From NCBI RefSeq assembly GCF_014268655.2, contig NZ_JABWQX020000002.1, forward strand, positions 456,501 through 520,500: a stretch of 64,000 nt of DNA, read 5' to 3'. Positions 7,782 through 18,586 of this stretch are shown here, in pieces. The position numbers were made by a program, and so were the translations under genes. Source of the stretch: Pseudomonas marvdashtae (GTDB taxonomy: Bacteria; Pseudomonadota; Gammaproteobacteria; Pseudomonadales; Pseudomonadaceae). The first letter of the stretch is position 1; each line of letters starts with the position of its first letter. Under the pieces are notes generated by a model. That model had not been told where the DNA came from. It ran no database searches and was given only the letters and a program-made list of their open reading frames with translations.

Positions 7782-7813
7782 AAAAAAAGGTCTTGCCTAG
7801 CAAGGCCTTTTTC
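7782..7813. terminator. Intrinsic terminator after DUF6124 copy B
   Basis: Stem AAGGTCTTG / CAAGGCCTT (one G-T pair) with loop CCTAG, A-run before and T-run after, so it can act in both directions. It resembles the terminator next to tRNA-Leu at 8845-8875 in sequence as well as shape. Confidence 0.75.
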
Positions 7814-7833
7814 CGAGGGAGACTCGAGACTCC
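7813..7833 (-). repeat. Degenerate copy of the tRNA-Leu 3' end (possible attachment-site relic)
   Basis: Fifteen bases, CCGAGGGAGACTCGA (7813-7827), match the T-arm/3' acceptor part of the tRNA-Leu gene (8890-8904) in the same orientation. After one inserted base five more (ACTCC) match. The neighbouring terminator hairpins also correspond. The two genes at 7854-8686 lie between this copy and the intact tRNA. Confidence 0.5.
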
Positions 7834-7853
7834 AACAAGAACCGTGGCTCATT

Positions 7854-8258
7854 TCAGCCTTTGAAGTCCGACAAAACAAACGAAGTACAGCTTGTAAGAT
7901 AAGTCTCAACGTTCTCCAGCAGCGGCATCACCTCGCTACACGACTCGGTGCGCTCCCCGTCAGCCTCTCGAGTCAGGCTAACGGTATACCCGCCGTCAAC
8001 CCGCCGCAGGATGCCAACATATTTAACCGCACGACCCTCTTCATCACTAAACGACGTAGCGACGAGATCGTTCTCCGGCAAGGCTTGCTCTGTTCGCCTC
8101 ATGAACGCCTTACGCTTCGCGGCGTAATCTTTAGCGGCGATCGCGCCGCCAATCGCGACGGCGATCCAGAAGAGCATTTCCAGGTTGCTCATCATCCGCC
8201 GTTTTGTTTCATGGGTTTCGGTTAGCCAACTGCCTATCGCTGCGATGATGTCGTCCAT
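7854..8258 (-). CDS. Hypothetical protein with one membrane segment
   Basis: 134 residues. A short N-terminal amphipathic part is followed by one membrane helix (about 27-43: EMLFWIAVAIGGAIAAK) and a basic stretch (KRKAFMRR), giving a small soluble C-terminal domain with VKYVGILRRVDGGYTVSL. Not recognised. An internal start (MSNLEMLF) is possible. The gene lies on the minus strand between the tRNA-Leu relic and tRNA-Leu and may belong to a small integrated element. Confidence 0.55.
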   Translation of the reverse strand: MDDIIAAIGSWLTETHETKRRMMSNLEMLFWIAVAIGGAIAAKDYAAKRKAFMRRTEQALPENDLVATSFSDEEGRAVKYVGILRRVDGGYTVSLTREADGERTESCSEVMPLLENVETYLTSCTSFVLSDFKG

Positions 8259-8269
8259 GGATTGCCTGC

Positions 8270-8350
8270 GTAGGAGAGTGTTTCGCCTGTTAGGTCTGCA
8301 ACGCGGAGCGTCGCGGGATGCGTTACCACGCGGAGCGTGGGAACGAGCGC
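8270..8350. repeat. Short GC-rich palindromic repeat
   Basis: Contains CAACGCGGAGCGTCGCGGG and CCACGCGGAGCGTGGGAACG, two versions of an ACGCGGAGCGT palindrome that recurs between genes in Pseudomonas. No gene is seen in it. Confidence 0.45.
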
Positions 8351-8356
8351 TGGGGT

Positions 8357-8686
8357 TTATAGAATATCTTTCACGTAGCTGTTAAGCGCGATGAGCGGCG
8401 CGTAAAGGTCGTCCATCTTCTGTACTGCACTGAAGTCCGCAGCCAAACGATTCAGCTCTCGGCCCAGCACTGTATCTACCCCACCAATCGCCCCCAACGC
8501 TAAATCCAGGCATCGGCTGATTTCGCCCTGAATCCCGGCCACATCGCCCCGCCGTATCAGCAATTCAAAAACCTCACGGTCGCAACTGCCCATCAACGGA
8601 TCATCCCGCAGGATCGGGCTGTGGCCTTCTGTCTCATAAGCCAGCTTGAGTGAGTAGAGAGCGACCGTTTCCAGTAGCAATTCCAT
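8357..8686 (-). CDS. Hypothetical protein, helical
   Basis: 109 residues starting MELLLETVALYSLKLAYETEG, mostly helical with no membrane segment, cysteine motif or catalytic signature that I recognise. AGGA lies about 10 bp upstream of the ATG. Encoded just before the previous minus-strand gene, about 100 bp apart, so the two may be co-transcribed. Both are orphans by eye. Confidence 0.5.
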   Translation of the reverse strand: MELLLETVALYSLKLAYETEGHSPILRDDPLMGSCDREVFELLIRRGDVAGIQGEISRCLDLALGAIGGVDTVLGRELNRLAADFSAVQKMDDLYAPLIALNSYVKDIL

Positions 8687-8772
8687 GGGGTGAAATCCTT
8701 TGTGACTGGGCGGGAGGGTGTGGGCACTCGAAGCATCGGTGGGTGCAGTGACATTTTTGTGAGCGCTACGCG

Positions 8773-8802
8773 CTCAAGCGGGAGCAAGCTCCCTCGCCAC
8801 GG
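8773..8802. repeat. REP-like palindrome
   Basis: GCGGGAGCAAGCTCCCTCGCC, an imperfect version of the GGCGAGGGAGC palindrome found at several other intergenic places in the window. Confidence 0.6.
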
Positions 8803-8844
8803 GGAGTGTGGTGTTCTTGGATGTGGATCACTTTCCTACAGACG

Positions 8845-8875
8845 AAAAAAAAGACCTTGAATTTCAAGGTCTTTC
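8845..8875 (-). terminator. Intrinsic terminator of tRNA-Leu
   Basis: Stem AAAGACCTTGA / TCAAGGTCTTT at 8850-8873. The plus-strand A-run at 8845-8852 is the U-tract for minus-strand transcription, and the hairpin starts 10 bp after the tRNA 3' end. Confidence 0.8.
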
Positions 8876-8882
8876 TTTAAGA

Positions 8883-8967
8883 TGGTGCCCCGAGGGAGAC
8901 TCGAACTCCCACTCCTTTCGAAAACGGATTTTGAATCCGCCGCGTCTACCAATTCCGCCATCAGGGC
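8883..8967 (-). tRNA. tRNA-Leu (anticodon CAA)
   Basis: 85 nt including an encoded CCA. The 5' strand begins GCCCTGA and pairs with TCGGGGC before ACCA. The anticodon loop reads ATTCAAAAT, giving CAA, which decodes UUG. A long variable arm (GTTTTCGAAAGGAG region) and the T-arm GTTCGAGTC confirm a class II leucine tRNA. Its 3' end faces the accessory genes on its left. Confidence 0.95.
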
Positions 8968-9075
8968 TCAATGGCGGCGAAGTATAGAGAGGTGCCTACC
9001 GTTGGTCAATCACGTTTCATGGTGAATTTTTAATAATTCCGCTAGACTTTCCGGCCCTGCTAGACGAACCCCATC

Positions 9076-11255
<2,180 letters not shown>

Positions 11256-11298
11256 GTTTTCCGATCCCTAGATTCAATACTTGCAACTGGAGTGCTAA

Positions 11299-11637
11299 AT
11301 GAGCTTTTTTATCTCTAATGCCATGGCTGACGCGGCTGCACCTGCTGCTGCCGGGCCTATGGGCGGTGGTTTCGAGTGGATTTTCCTGGTCGGTTTCCTG
11401 GTCATCTTCTACCTGATGATCTGGCGTCCACAGGCCAAGCGCGCCAAAGAGCAGAAGAACCTGCTCGGCAGCTTGCAAAAAGGCGATGAAGTGGTCACCA
11501 CCGGCGGCATCGCTGGCAAGATCACCAAAGTGGCTGATGACTTCGTTGTATTGGAAGTGTCGGACACTGTTGAAATGAAGTTCCAGAAGGGCGCCATCGC
11601 GGCCACGCTGCCAAAAGGCACGCTGAAAGCGATCTAA
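11299..11637 (+). CDS. yajC: Preprotein translocase accessory protein YajC
   Basis: 112 residues: one membrane helix (about 25-42: WIFLVGFLVIFYLMIWRP) followed by a cytoplasmic domain with VVTTGGIAGKI, typical of YajC. It joins SecD and SecF in the holotranslocon. The start has GGAG upstream. A GC-rich hairpin without a T-run lies between it and secD (about 11661-11679) and could stabilise or attenuate the transcript. Confidence 0.96.
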   Translation: MSFFISNAMADAAAPAAAGPMGGGFEWIFLVGFLVIFYLMIWRPQAKRAKEQKNLLGSLQKGDEVVTTGGIAGKITKVADDFVVLEVSDTVEMKFQKGAIAATLPKGTLKAI

Positions 11638-11700
11638 GTAACAACTTCTCTTCAATCGACGGGGCGCGCAAGGCGCCCCGCGTCATAAGCGGGCGGCGTG

Positions 11701-13569
11701 ATGCTGAACAAATACCCTCTGTGGAAATACGTACTGATCCTGGCGGTGCTGGCGGTCGGTGTGATTTATTCCGCTCCGAATCTATACCCGGATGACCCGG
11801 CCATCCAGGTCAGCGGCGCCAGCACGGCGTTGCAGGTCACCCAGGCCGATCTGGACCGCGCGAGCGCAGCGCTCAAGGCGTCCAATATCGATGTGAAGGC
11901 TGCGTCCATCGCCGAAAACGGCAAGGGCGGCCTGTTACGCCTGGTCAAGTCGGAAGACCAACTGCCAGCCAAGGACGTCGTTCGCAAGGCCTTGGGCGAT
12001 GATTACGTGGTTGCCCTGAACCTGGCCCAGACCACCCCGCAGTGGCTGCGCAATCTTGGCGCGCACCCGATGAAGCTGGGTCTGGACTTGTCCGGTGGTG
12101 TGCACTTCCTGCTGGAAGTGGACATGGAAAAAGCCCTCGACGCGCGCCTGAAAGTCTATGAAGGCGACGTCAAGAGCCTGCTGCGTAAAGAGCGCCTGCG
12201 CTATCGCAGCCTGCCGCAGTTCGAAGGTGCCATTCAGCTGGGCTTCAGCGATGAAGATGCCCGCGAACAGGCCCGTGCGCTGATTCGCAAGAACTTCAAC
12301 GATTTCGACATCGTGCCGGCCGACCTCAATGGTCAGGCGGTGCTGCGTCTGGCGATGACCCCGGCCAAGCTGGCGGAAATCCGCGAATACTCCATCAAGC
12401 AGAACTTGACCACGGTGCGTAACCGCGTCAACGAGCTGGGTGTGGCCGAGCCAATCGTGCAGCGCCAGGGCGCCAACCGCATCGTGGTTGAGCTGCCGGG
12501 CGTGCAGGACACTGCCGAAGCCAAGCGCATCCTCGGCAAGACCGCCAACCTGGAATTCCGCCTGGCCGCTGAGCCGGGTGCGTCCAAGGCCACTTCCGAG
12601 AGCTTCGAGTTCCGTGAAGGCGGTCGTCCGGCGGCGCAGATCGAGCGTGGCCTGATCATCACCGGTGACCAGGTGACCGACGCCCAGGCGGGCTTCGACG
12701 AGCAGGGTCGCCCACAGGTGAACATTCGCCTGGACGGCCACGGCGGCGAACTGATGAGCCGCGCCACGCGCAGCAACGTCGGTCGCAGCATGGCGGTGAT
12801 CTTCATCGAGCAGAAGCCGACCACCACTTACACCAAGCAAGTGGTCAACGGTGTTGAGAAGGACGTACCGGTCCAGACCTTCAAGGAAGAGAAGAAGATC
12901 ATCAGCCTGGCGACCATCCAGTCGCCACTGGGCAGCCAGTTCCGCATCACCGGCCTGACCGGCCAGGGTGAATCCTCGGAACTGGCCTTGCTGTTGCGTG
13001 CTGGCGGCCTGGCCGCGCCGATGTACTTCGCTGAAGAGCGCACCATTGGCCCGAGCCTGGGTGCCGACAACATCACCAAGGGTGTCGATGCGTCGCTGTG
13101 GGGCATGCTGTTCGTGTCGCTGTTCATCATTGCCATCTACCGCTTCTTTGGCCTGATCGCCACGGTTGCGCTGGCGGTTAACATGGTGCTGCTGCTGGCC
13201 TTGATGTCCTTGCTGGGCGCCACGCTGACCCTGCCGGGTATCGCCGGTATCGTCTTGACCATGGGTATGGCGGTGGACGCCAACGTGCTGATTTTCTCGC
13301 GGATACGTGAAGAGATCGCCGCGGGCATGTCGATCCAACGGGCAATCAACGAAGGCTTCGGCCGCGCATTTACTGCGATTATCGACTCCAACCTGACCAC
13401 GTTGCTGGTCGGCGGGATTCTCTTTGCCATGGGCACCGGCCCGGTCAAGGGCTTCGCAGTGACCATGTCCCTCGGGATCTTTACCTCGATGTTCACAGCC
13501 ATTCTGGTGACCCGTGCAATGGTCAACCTGATTTATGGTGGCCGTGACGTCAAGAAGTTGTGGATTTAA
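11701..13569 (+). CDS. secD: Protein translocase subunit SecD
   Basis: 622 residues from ATG 11701 (an in-frame GTG lies directly before it). N-terminal membrane helix, large periplasmic region with the P1 motif LGLDLSGGVHFLLEVDM, then five C-terminal membrane helices with the conserved VLTMGMAVDANVLIFSRIREE motif, whose Asp and Arg carry the proton pathway. Works with SecF to pull exported proteins through SecYEG using the proton-motive force. Directly followed by secF. Confidence 0.97.
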   Translation: MLNKYPLWKYVLILAVLAVGVIYSAPNLYPDDPAIQVSGASTALQVTQADLDRASAALKASNIDVKAASIAENGKGGLLRLVKSEDQLPAKDVVRKALGDDYVVALNLAQTTPQWLRNLGAHPMKLGLDLSGGVHFLLEVDMEKALDARLKVYEGDVKSLLRKERLRYRSLPQFEGAIQLGFSDEDAREQARALIRKNFNDFDIVPADLNGQAVLRLAMTPAKLAEIREYSIKQNLTTVRNRVNELGVAEPIVQRQGANRIVVELPGVQDTAEAKRILGKTANLEFRLAAEPGASKATSESFEFREGGRPAAQIERGLIITGDQVTDAQAGFDEQGRPQVNIRLDGHGGELMSRATRSNVGRSMAVIFIEQKPTTTYTKQVVNGVEKDVPVQTFKEEKKIISLATIQSPLGSQFRITGLTGQGESSELALLLRAGGLAAPMYFAEERTIGPSLGADNITKGVDASLWGMLFVSLFIIAIYRFFGLIATVALAVNMVLLLALMSLLGATLTLPGIAGIVLTMGMAVDANVLIFSRIREEIAAGMSIQRAINEGFGRAFTAIIDSNLTTLLVGGILFAMGTGPVKGFAVTMSLGIFTSMFTAILVTRAMVNLIYGGRDVKKLWI

Positions 13570-13578
13570 GGGGCTGCC

Positions 13579-14493
13579 ATGTTACGTACAATCAACTTCA
13601 TGGGCGTTCGCAACATTGCGTTCGGCGTCACATTGTTCCTTACCGTCCTGGCCCTGTTCAGCTGGGCCACCAAGGGCCTGAACTACGGCCTGGACTTCAC
13701 CGGCGGTACGCTCATCGAGCTGACCTACGAGCGTCCGGCCGACGTCACCAAGGTGCGTGAGCAACTGGCGTCCTCCGGCTACAGCGATGCCATCGTGCAG
13801 AGCTTTGGTGCAACGACTGATCTGTTGGTGCGGATGCCAGGTGAAGACCCGCAATTGGGTCACCAGGTAGCCGAAGCTTTGCAGAAGGCCGGCGGCGACA
13901 ACCCGGCCCAGGTCAAGCGCGTCGAGTTCGTCGGCCCACAGGTGGGTGAAGAGCTGCGCGACCAGGGCGGCATCGGCATGCTGCTGGCGCTGGGCGGCGT
14001 GATGCTCTACCTGGCTTTCCGCTTCCAGTGGAAATTCGCGGTGGGCGCGATTGTCTCGCTGATCCACGACGTGATCGTGACCGTGGGCATCCTGTCGTTC
14101 TTCCAGATCACCTTCGACCTGACGGTGCTGGCGGCGGTGTTGGCGATCATCGGTTACTCGCTCAACGACACCATCGTGGTGTTCGACCGGGTGCGTGAAA
14201 ACTTCCGTGTGCTGCGCAAGGCCTCGCTGATCGAGAACATCAACATCTCGACTACCCAGACCCTGCTGCGGACCATGGCAACGTCGATCTCGACCTTGCT
14301 GGCAATTGCCGCGCTGTTGTTCTTTGGCGGCGACAACCTGTTCGGCTTCTCCATCGCGCTGTTCATCGGTGTGATGGCGGGTACTTACTCGTCGATCTAC
14401 ATCGCCAACGTGGTGCTGATCTGGCTGAACCTGAGCTCCGAGGATCTGATTCCTCCAGCGGCCACTGAGACTGAGGTGGACGACCGCCCGTAA
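13579..14493 (+). CDS. secF: Protein translocase subunit SecF
   Basis: 304 residues, six predicted membrane helices. Contains the N-terminal GLDFTGGTLIEL signature and the helix-4 motif YSLNDTIVVFDRVREN that pairs functionally with the SecD motif. Starts 9 bp after secD. The transcription unit ends in a strong terminator. Confidence 0.97.
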   Translation: MLRTINFMGVRNIAFGVTLFLTVLALFSWATKGLNYGLDFTGGTLIELTYERPADVTKVREQLASSGYSDAIVQSFGATTDLLVRMPGEDPQLGHQVAEALQKAGGDNPAQVKRVEFVGPQVGEELRDQGGIGMLLALGGVMLYLAFRFQWKFAVGAIVSLIHDVIVTVGILSFFQITFDLTVLAAVLAIIGYSLNDTIVVFDRVRENFRVLRKASLIENINISTTQTLLRTMATSISTLLAIAALLFFGGDNLFGFSIALFIGVMAGTYSSIYIANVVLIWLNLSSEDLIPPAATETEVDDRP

Positions 14494-14520
14494 GGCTCGG
14501 TTTTCCGTCCGTCACCGCTG

Positions 14521-14552
14521 AAAAGGCGCGAGTTGAACTCGCGCCTTTTTTT
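14521..14552 (+). terminator. Intrinsic terminator of the queA-secF unit
   Basis: GGCGCGAGTT / AACTCGCGCC, essentially a perfect 9-10 bp stem, followed by seven T. Confidence 0.93.
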
Positions 14553-14611
14553 GTGCTCCAAGGCTGGGAGAAGCGCGGATTAATCCGCATGTGATGGCCC
14601 TGGAGGTTCAA

Positions 14612-15160
14612 GTGAACAAATCGATGCTGGTTGGTGCGGTATTGGGTGCTGTCGGTGTGACTGCCGGTGGTGCGGTCGCGACCTACAGCTTGGTAAAGAG
14701 TGGCCCCGAGTATGCGCAAGTACTGGCCGTGGAGCCGGTCAAGACCCAAATCAAGACCCCGCGTGAAGTGTGCAAGGACGTCACGGTGACCCGGCAGAAG
14801 CCGGTTCAGGATCAACACCAGATCGCCGGTACCGTGCTGGGTGCCGTAGCCGGTGGCCTGTTAGGCAACCAGATCGGCGGCGGCAACGGCAAGAAAATCG
14901 CCACCGTGGCGGGTGCGGCCGGCGGCGGTTATGCCGGTAACAAGATTCAAGAAGGCATGCAGGAACGCGACACCTACACCACCACCCAAACTCGCTGCAA
15001 CACGGTCAATGACATCAGCGACAAGGTTGTGGGCTACGACGTTCGCTACATGCTCGATGGCAAGGAAGGCAAAGTCCGCATGGACCGCGACCCGGGCAAC
15101 CAGATCCCAGTCAGCAAGGAAGGCCAGCTGATCCTCGGTCAGAACGAACCGGCCCAGTAA
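14612..15160 (+). CDS. Glycine-zipper (2TM) outer-membrane-type protein
   Basis: 182 residues from GTG 14612, chosen because a perfect GGAGG lies 5 bp upstream; the frame is open to GTG 14591 but those codons contain the ribosome-binding site. The N-terminal hydrophobic helix is probably a signal or anchor. The central glycine zipper (about 72-112: AGTVLGAVAGGLLGNQIGGG, then GAAGGGYAGNKIQ) is the 2TM-2 pattern of SlyB/RcsF-like envelope proteins. Two cysteines flank it. Role: envelope integrity, by family only. Confidence 0.8.
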   Translation: MNKSMLVGAVLGAVGVTAGGAVATYSLVKSGPEYAQVLAVEPVKTQIKTPREVCKDVTVTRQKPVQDQHQIAGTVLGAVAGGLLGNQIGGGNGKKIATVAGAAGGGYAGNKIQEGMQERDTYTTTQTRCNTVNDISDKVVGYDVRYMLDGKEGKVRMDRDPGNQIPVSKEGQLILGQNEPAQ

Positions 15161-15177
15161 TTGGAAGATGTACAAGA

Positions 15178-15200
15178 AGCACCCTTCGGGGTGCTTTTTT
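15178..15200 (+). terminator. Intrinsic terminator
   Basis: AGCACCC-TTCG-GGGTGCT followed by T6, with a UUCG tetraloop. Confidence 0.9.
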
Positions 15201-15333
15201 ACGCCCGCGTTTTATGCCCCGCTCAAATCCCCTGTGTGCGAGCCCGCTCGCGAAAGCGGTGGTTCAACCTGCGTTAATTTCAGCGTGTAAACCCTCGCCA
15301 CGGGGGGGGTACTCATTGGTTTGCACAGGCATA

Positions 15334-15362
15334 AAAAAAGCACCCCGAAAGGTGCTTTTTTT
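15334..15362. terminator. Bidirectional terminator at the end of suhB
   Basis: A7-GCACC-CCGAAA-GGTGC-T7; the A-run on the plus strand serves suhB on the minus strand. The 170 bp between this and the previous terminator hold a REP-like sequence (GCGAGCCCGCTCGC at about 15238) and a run of eight or more G, but no gene. Confidence 0.85.
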
Positions 15363-15375
15363 GTAGCCGAGTTGT

Positions 15376-16194
15376 TTAACGCTTCAACGAAGCCGGCAAG
15401 TGCGGCTGGATCGCCGTCAGCACGGCCTTGAAGCATTTGGTGTTGCCGGCAACGATGTGGCCTTTTTCCAGGAAGTCGTGGCCGCCGGTGAAGTCGCTCA
15501 CCAAACCGCCGGCTTCCTGGATCAGCAGGGCGCCTGCCGCCATGTCCCACTCGGACAGGCCTGACTCCCAGAACGCATCGAAACGACCGGCAGCGACGTA
15601 AGCCAGGTCCAGGCTCGCGGCACCGGCGCGGCGGATGCCGGCGGTCTGGCCGACCAGGGCGCGGAACATGCCCAGGTAGTTGTCCAGGTTGTCCATCTGG
15701 TCGTCACGGAACGGGAAGCCGGTACCCAGCAGGGCGCCGTCCAGGCTGGTGCGGCCGCTGACGCGTAGGCGACGACCGTTCAGTTGGGCGCCGCGACCAC
15801 GGCTGGCGGTGAATTCTTCTTGGCGAACCGGGTCCAGCACGACGGCGTGTTCCAGGCGACCACGGTATTTGCAGGCAATGCTGACCGCGAAGTGAGGGAT
15901 GCCGCGCAGGAAGTTGGTGGTGCCGTCCAGCGGATCGATGATCCACAGGTACTCTTCGCCTTCGATGCCAGTGCCGGCGTGCATGCCGGTCTCTTCACCG
16001 AGGATGGAGTGGTTGGGGTAAGCCTTGCGCAGGGCGTCGACGATCTTCTGTTCGGCGGCGCGATCGACCTCGGACACGTAGTCCTTGGCGTCTTTTTCAT
16101 CGACCTTGATGGTATCCAGGCGCTCGATGGAGCGGAAGATCAGTTCACTGGCGCTGCGGGCGGCGCGCAGCGCGATATTCAGCATGGGCTGCAT
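15376..16194 (-). CDS. suhB: Inositol-1-monophosphatase family protein SuhB
   Basis: 272 residues. Metal-binding signatures of the family are present: GEETG, WIIDPLDGTTNFLRG and, near the C-terminus, SEWDMAAGALLIQEAGG. Besides inositol monophosphatase activity, SuhB is a known partner of the rRNA antitermination complex in enterobacteria and affects virulence regulation in Pseudomonas aeruginosa. Transcribed divergently from trmJ, as in other pseudomonads. Confidence 0.96.
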   Translation of the reverse strand: MQPMLNIALRAARSASELIFRSIERLDTIKVDEKDAKDYVSEVDRAAEQKIVDALRKAYPNHSILGEETGMHAGTGIEGEEYLWIIDPLDGTTNFLRGIPHFAVSIACKYRGRLEHAVVLDPVRQEEFTASRGRGAQLNGRRLRVSGRTSLDGALLGTGFPFRDDQMDNLDNYLGMFRALVGQTAGIRRAGAASLDLAYVAAGRFDAFWESGLSEWDMAAGALLIQEAGGLVSDFTGGHDFLEKGHIVAGNTKCFKAVLTAIQPHLPASLKR

Positions 16195-16338
16195 GGATGT
16201 GTCACCTAAGGTTGTTAAAGAAAGCCGCGCATTCTATCAGAAAGTTTTCTCAGGAGAAGGTTGGTGTTCGCTTTCATAGCTTAACGGTAGGTGCTTAGGT
16301 AAGATTTGCTCCCTTTTAAGTGTTCGAGAGCGCCTCCC

Positions 16339-17109
16339 TTGTTGCAGAACATTCGTGTCGTCCTGGTCAATACCAGCCATCCGGGTAATATCGGCGGAGC
16401 TGCGCGGGCCATGAAGAACATGGGCCTGTCGCGGCTGGTGCTGGTCGAGCCTCGCTCGTTTCCCCATCACGAAGCCGATGCCCGGGCGTCCGGCGCCGGT
16501 GATGTCCTGGCCAATGCCCAGGTCGTCGCCACGTTGGAAGATGCCCTTGTAGGGTGCAACCTGGTGCTCGGCACCAGCGCCCGTGATCGCCGCATACCCT
16601 GGCCGCTGCTCGACCCTCGCGAGTGCGGCACCAAAGTGGTCGAGGAAGCCGCGCAGGGCGCTGAAATCGCCCTGGTGTTCGGCCGTGAAGATTCCGGCCT
16701 GACCAATGAAGAGCTGCAGCGATGTCACTTTCACGTGCATATCCCCTCCGACCCCGAATTCAGCTCGCTGAACCTCGGGGCGGCGGTGCAGGTGTTGAGC
16801 TATGAAGTGCGTATGGCCTGGTTGAAAGCCGAAGGCCAGCCAAGCAAGGTGGAAAAATACGAGGCGACGTCGCCGCGCAGTGAGACACTGGCGACCATGG
16901 ACGAGCTGGAGCGGTTCTATGAACACCTGGAGCAGACCCTGGTGGATATCGAGTTCCTCGACCCGGACAAGCCTCGGCACTTGATGGCGCGCCTGCGTCG
17001 GTTGTACGGACGAAGCTCGGTGAGCCGGGCGGAAATGAATATATTGCGCGGCATCCTCACGGAAACCCAGAAAGCGGCCCGTGGCGAGCTGATTAAGCGG
17101 AAGGAATAA
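16339..17109 (+). CDS. trmJ: tRNA (cytidine/uridine-2'-O-)-methyltransferase TrmJ
   Basis: 256 residues. SPOUT-fold methyltransferase for position 32 of tRNA; the N-terminal [24 protein letters not shown] and [15 protein letters not shown] are its knot signatures. No ATG fits: TTG 16339 (giving MLQNIRV) agrees with the family N-terminus, and GAGAG lies 8 bp upstream. A TTG further upstream (16306) would add 11 residues of doubtful sequence. The stop is 1 bp from cysE. Confidence 0.93.
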   Translation: MLQNIRVVLVNTSHPGNIGGAARAMKNMGLSRLVLVEPRSFPHHEADARASGAGDVLANAQVVATLEDALVGCNLVLGTSARDRRIPWPLLDPRECGTKVVEEAAQGAEIALVFGREDSGLTNEELQRCHFHVHIPSDPEFSSLNLGAAVQVLSYEVRMAWLKAEGQPSKVEKYEATSPRSETLATMDELERFYEHLEQTLVDIEFLDPDKPRHLMARLRRLYGRSSVSRAEMNILRGILTETQKAARGELIKRKE

Positions 17110-17110
17110 A

Positions 17111-17887
17111 ATGTTCGAACGTTTGCGTGAAGATATCCAGAGCGTTTTCCATCGTGACCCAGCGGCGCGCAATGCTTTTGAAGTGCTGACCTGCTACCCG
17201 GGCATGCACGCCATCTGGATCCATCGCCTGTCCGGCGCCTTGTGGAACATGGGTTGGAAATGGTTGGCGCGGCTGGTCTCGAACTTCGGGCGCTGGTTGA
17301 CCGGCATTGAGATCCATCCGGGCGCCAAGGTCGGTCGCCGGTTCTTCATCGACCACGGCATGGGTATCGTCATCGGCGAAACCGCCGAGATTGGCGACGA
17401 CGTCACGCTGTACCAGGGCGTGACCCTCGGCGGCACCAGCTGGAACAAAGGCAAGCGCCACCCGACGCTTGAAGACGGCGTCGTCGTCGGTGCCGGCGCC
17501 AAGGTGCTCGGGCCGTTCACGGTGGGCGCGGGGGCGAAAGTCGGCTCCAACGCCGTGGTGACCAAGGCCGTGCCCCCCGGCGCGACCGTGGTCGGCATTC
17601 CAGGTCGGATCATCGTCAAGTCGGACGAGGAGCAGGATGCCCGGCGCAAAGCCATGGCCGAGAAGATCGGCTTCGACGCCTACGGTGTTGGCGAAGACAT
17701 GCCCGACCCGGTGGCCCGTGCCATCAACCAGTTGCTCGATCACCTGCAAGCGGTGGACGGGCGCCTGGAGGGGATGTGCGGCGCCCTGAAGGACCTCGGC
17801 AGTAATTATTGCGCCAAGGACCTGCCTGAACTGCGCGAAGAAGATTTCGCCTGCGTGAAGGACAAGGACGAAACCCGCGCCAGCTGA
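17111..17887 (+). CDS. cysE: Serine O-acetyltransferase
   Basis: 258 residues. Makes O-acetylserine from serine and acetyl-CoA, the first committed step of cysteine synthesis. An N-terminal helical domain is followed by left-handed beta-helix hexapeptide repeats (about 65-165; [38 protein letters not shown]). Strong AAGGAATAA ribosome-binding site, 1 bp after trmJ. Its position just before the isc operon puts cysteine supply next to the cysteine desulfurase that uses it. Confidence 0.96.
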   Translation: MFERLREDIQSVFHRDPAARNAFEVLTCYPGMHAIWIHRLSGALWNMGWKWLARLVSNFGRWLTGIEIHPGAKVGRRFFIDHGMGIVIGETAEIGDDVTLYQGVTLGGTSWNKGKRHPTLEDGVVVGAGAKVLGPFTVGAGAKVGSNAVVTKAVPPGATVVGIPGRIIVKSDEEQDARRKAMAEKIGFDAYGVGEDMPDPVARAINQLLDHLQAVDGRLEGMCGALKDLGSNYCAKDLPELREEDFACVKDKDETRAS

Positions 17888-17954
17888 TCTCATCGCGGTA
17901 TCGCTGGCCGCCGCAGGCCAGCCTTTGCTATGATGCGCGCGCTCTTTTGCGGGT

Positions 17955-17981
17955 AATCCCGAGTAAAGCACTAGGTCTTAT
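17955..17981. promoter_or_regulatory. Possible second IscR-type site
   Basis: ATCCCGAGTAAAGC...CTAGG resembles the reverse complement of the stronger site immediately downstream (TCCCGAGTA half shared), but its second half is degenerate. Paired IscR sites are known upstream of iscR in Escherichia coli. Confidence 0.4.
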
Positions 17982-18012
17982 ACTTGACTTAAATACTCGG
18001 GAATTGCATACT
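17980..18012 (+). promoter_or_regulatory. isc promoter with type 1 IscR operator
   Basis: The 25-bp segment 17980-18004 begins ATACTTGACT and ends ACTCGGGAAT, the pattern of the [2Fe-2S]-IscR type 1 site. It contains a -35 box TTGACT (17984-17989) spaced 17 bp from CATACT (18007-18012). Binding here would block RNA polymerase, so IscR is expected to repress its own operon when iron-sulfur clusters are plentiful. Confidence 0.82.
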
Positions 18013-18044
18013 CGCCCCCATTCCGAACTCCGTGGTAATTGTCC

Positions 18045-18536
18045 ATGCGACTGACTACAAAAGGCCGATACGCCGTGACCGCGATGCTCGATCTGGCATT
18101 GCATGCGCAGCACGGGCCGGTGTCCCTGGCCGATATCTCCGAGCGCCAGGGCATCTCCCTGTCATACCTCGAACAGCTGTTCGCCAAGCTGCGCCGCAGC
18201 AACCTGGTTTCCAGCGTTCGTGGCCCCGGTGGCGGCTATCAGCTGTCGCGGGAGATGCAAGGCATCCAGGTCGCGCAGGTGATCGATGCCGTGAACGAAT
18301 CGGTCGATGCGACCAAATGCCAGGGCCTTGGCGACTGCCATGGCGGCGATACTTGCCTGACCCATCATCTGTGGTGCGATTTGAGCCTGCAGATTCACGA
18401 ATTTCTGAGTGGTATCAGCTTGGCCGACCTTGTAACTCGCCGTGAGGTGCAAGAAGTAGCCCAGCGTCAGGACCAGCGCCGTTGCAATAGCAAGTCGCTG
18501 CACCTGGACAAGATTGAAGCGTCCGCCGTCGAATGA
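18045..18536 (+). CDS. iscR: Iron-sulfur cluster regulator IscR
   Basis: 163 residues from ATG 18045 ([20 protein letters not shown]). Rrf2-family winged helix with recognition region [29 protein letters not shown]. The cluster ligands Cys92, Cys98 and Cys104 plus His107 are all present, so the protein should sense cluster status. First gene of the isc operon, with the matching operator upstream. Confidence 0.97.
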   Translation: MRLTTKGRYAVTAMLDLALHAQHGPVSLADISERQGISLSYLEQLFAKLRRSNLVSSVRGPGGGYQLSREMQGIQVAQVIDAVNESVDATKCQGLGDCHGGDTCLTHHLWCDLSLQIHEFLSGISLADLVTRREVQEVAQRQDQRRCNSKSLHLDKIEASAVE

Positions 18537-18586
18537 CTGCCGCAGAGCACGCGGAACGCCAGCCAGCCTGATTTAGGAGAGAGTCC

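Noticed and set aside
11661..11679. GGGGCGC/GCGCCCC hairpin between yajC and secD as terminator
   Set aside because: No U-tract, and secD should be co-transcribed; it was mentioned under yajC only.
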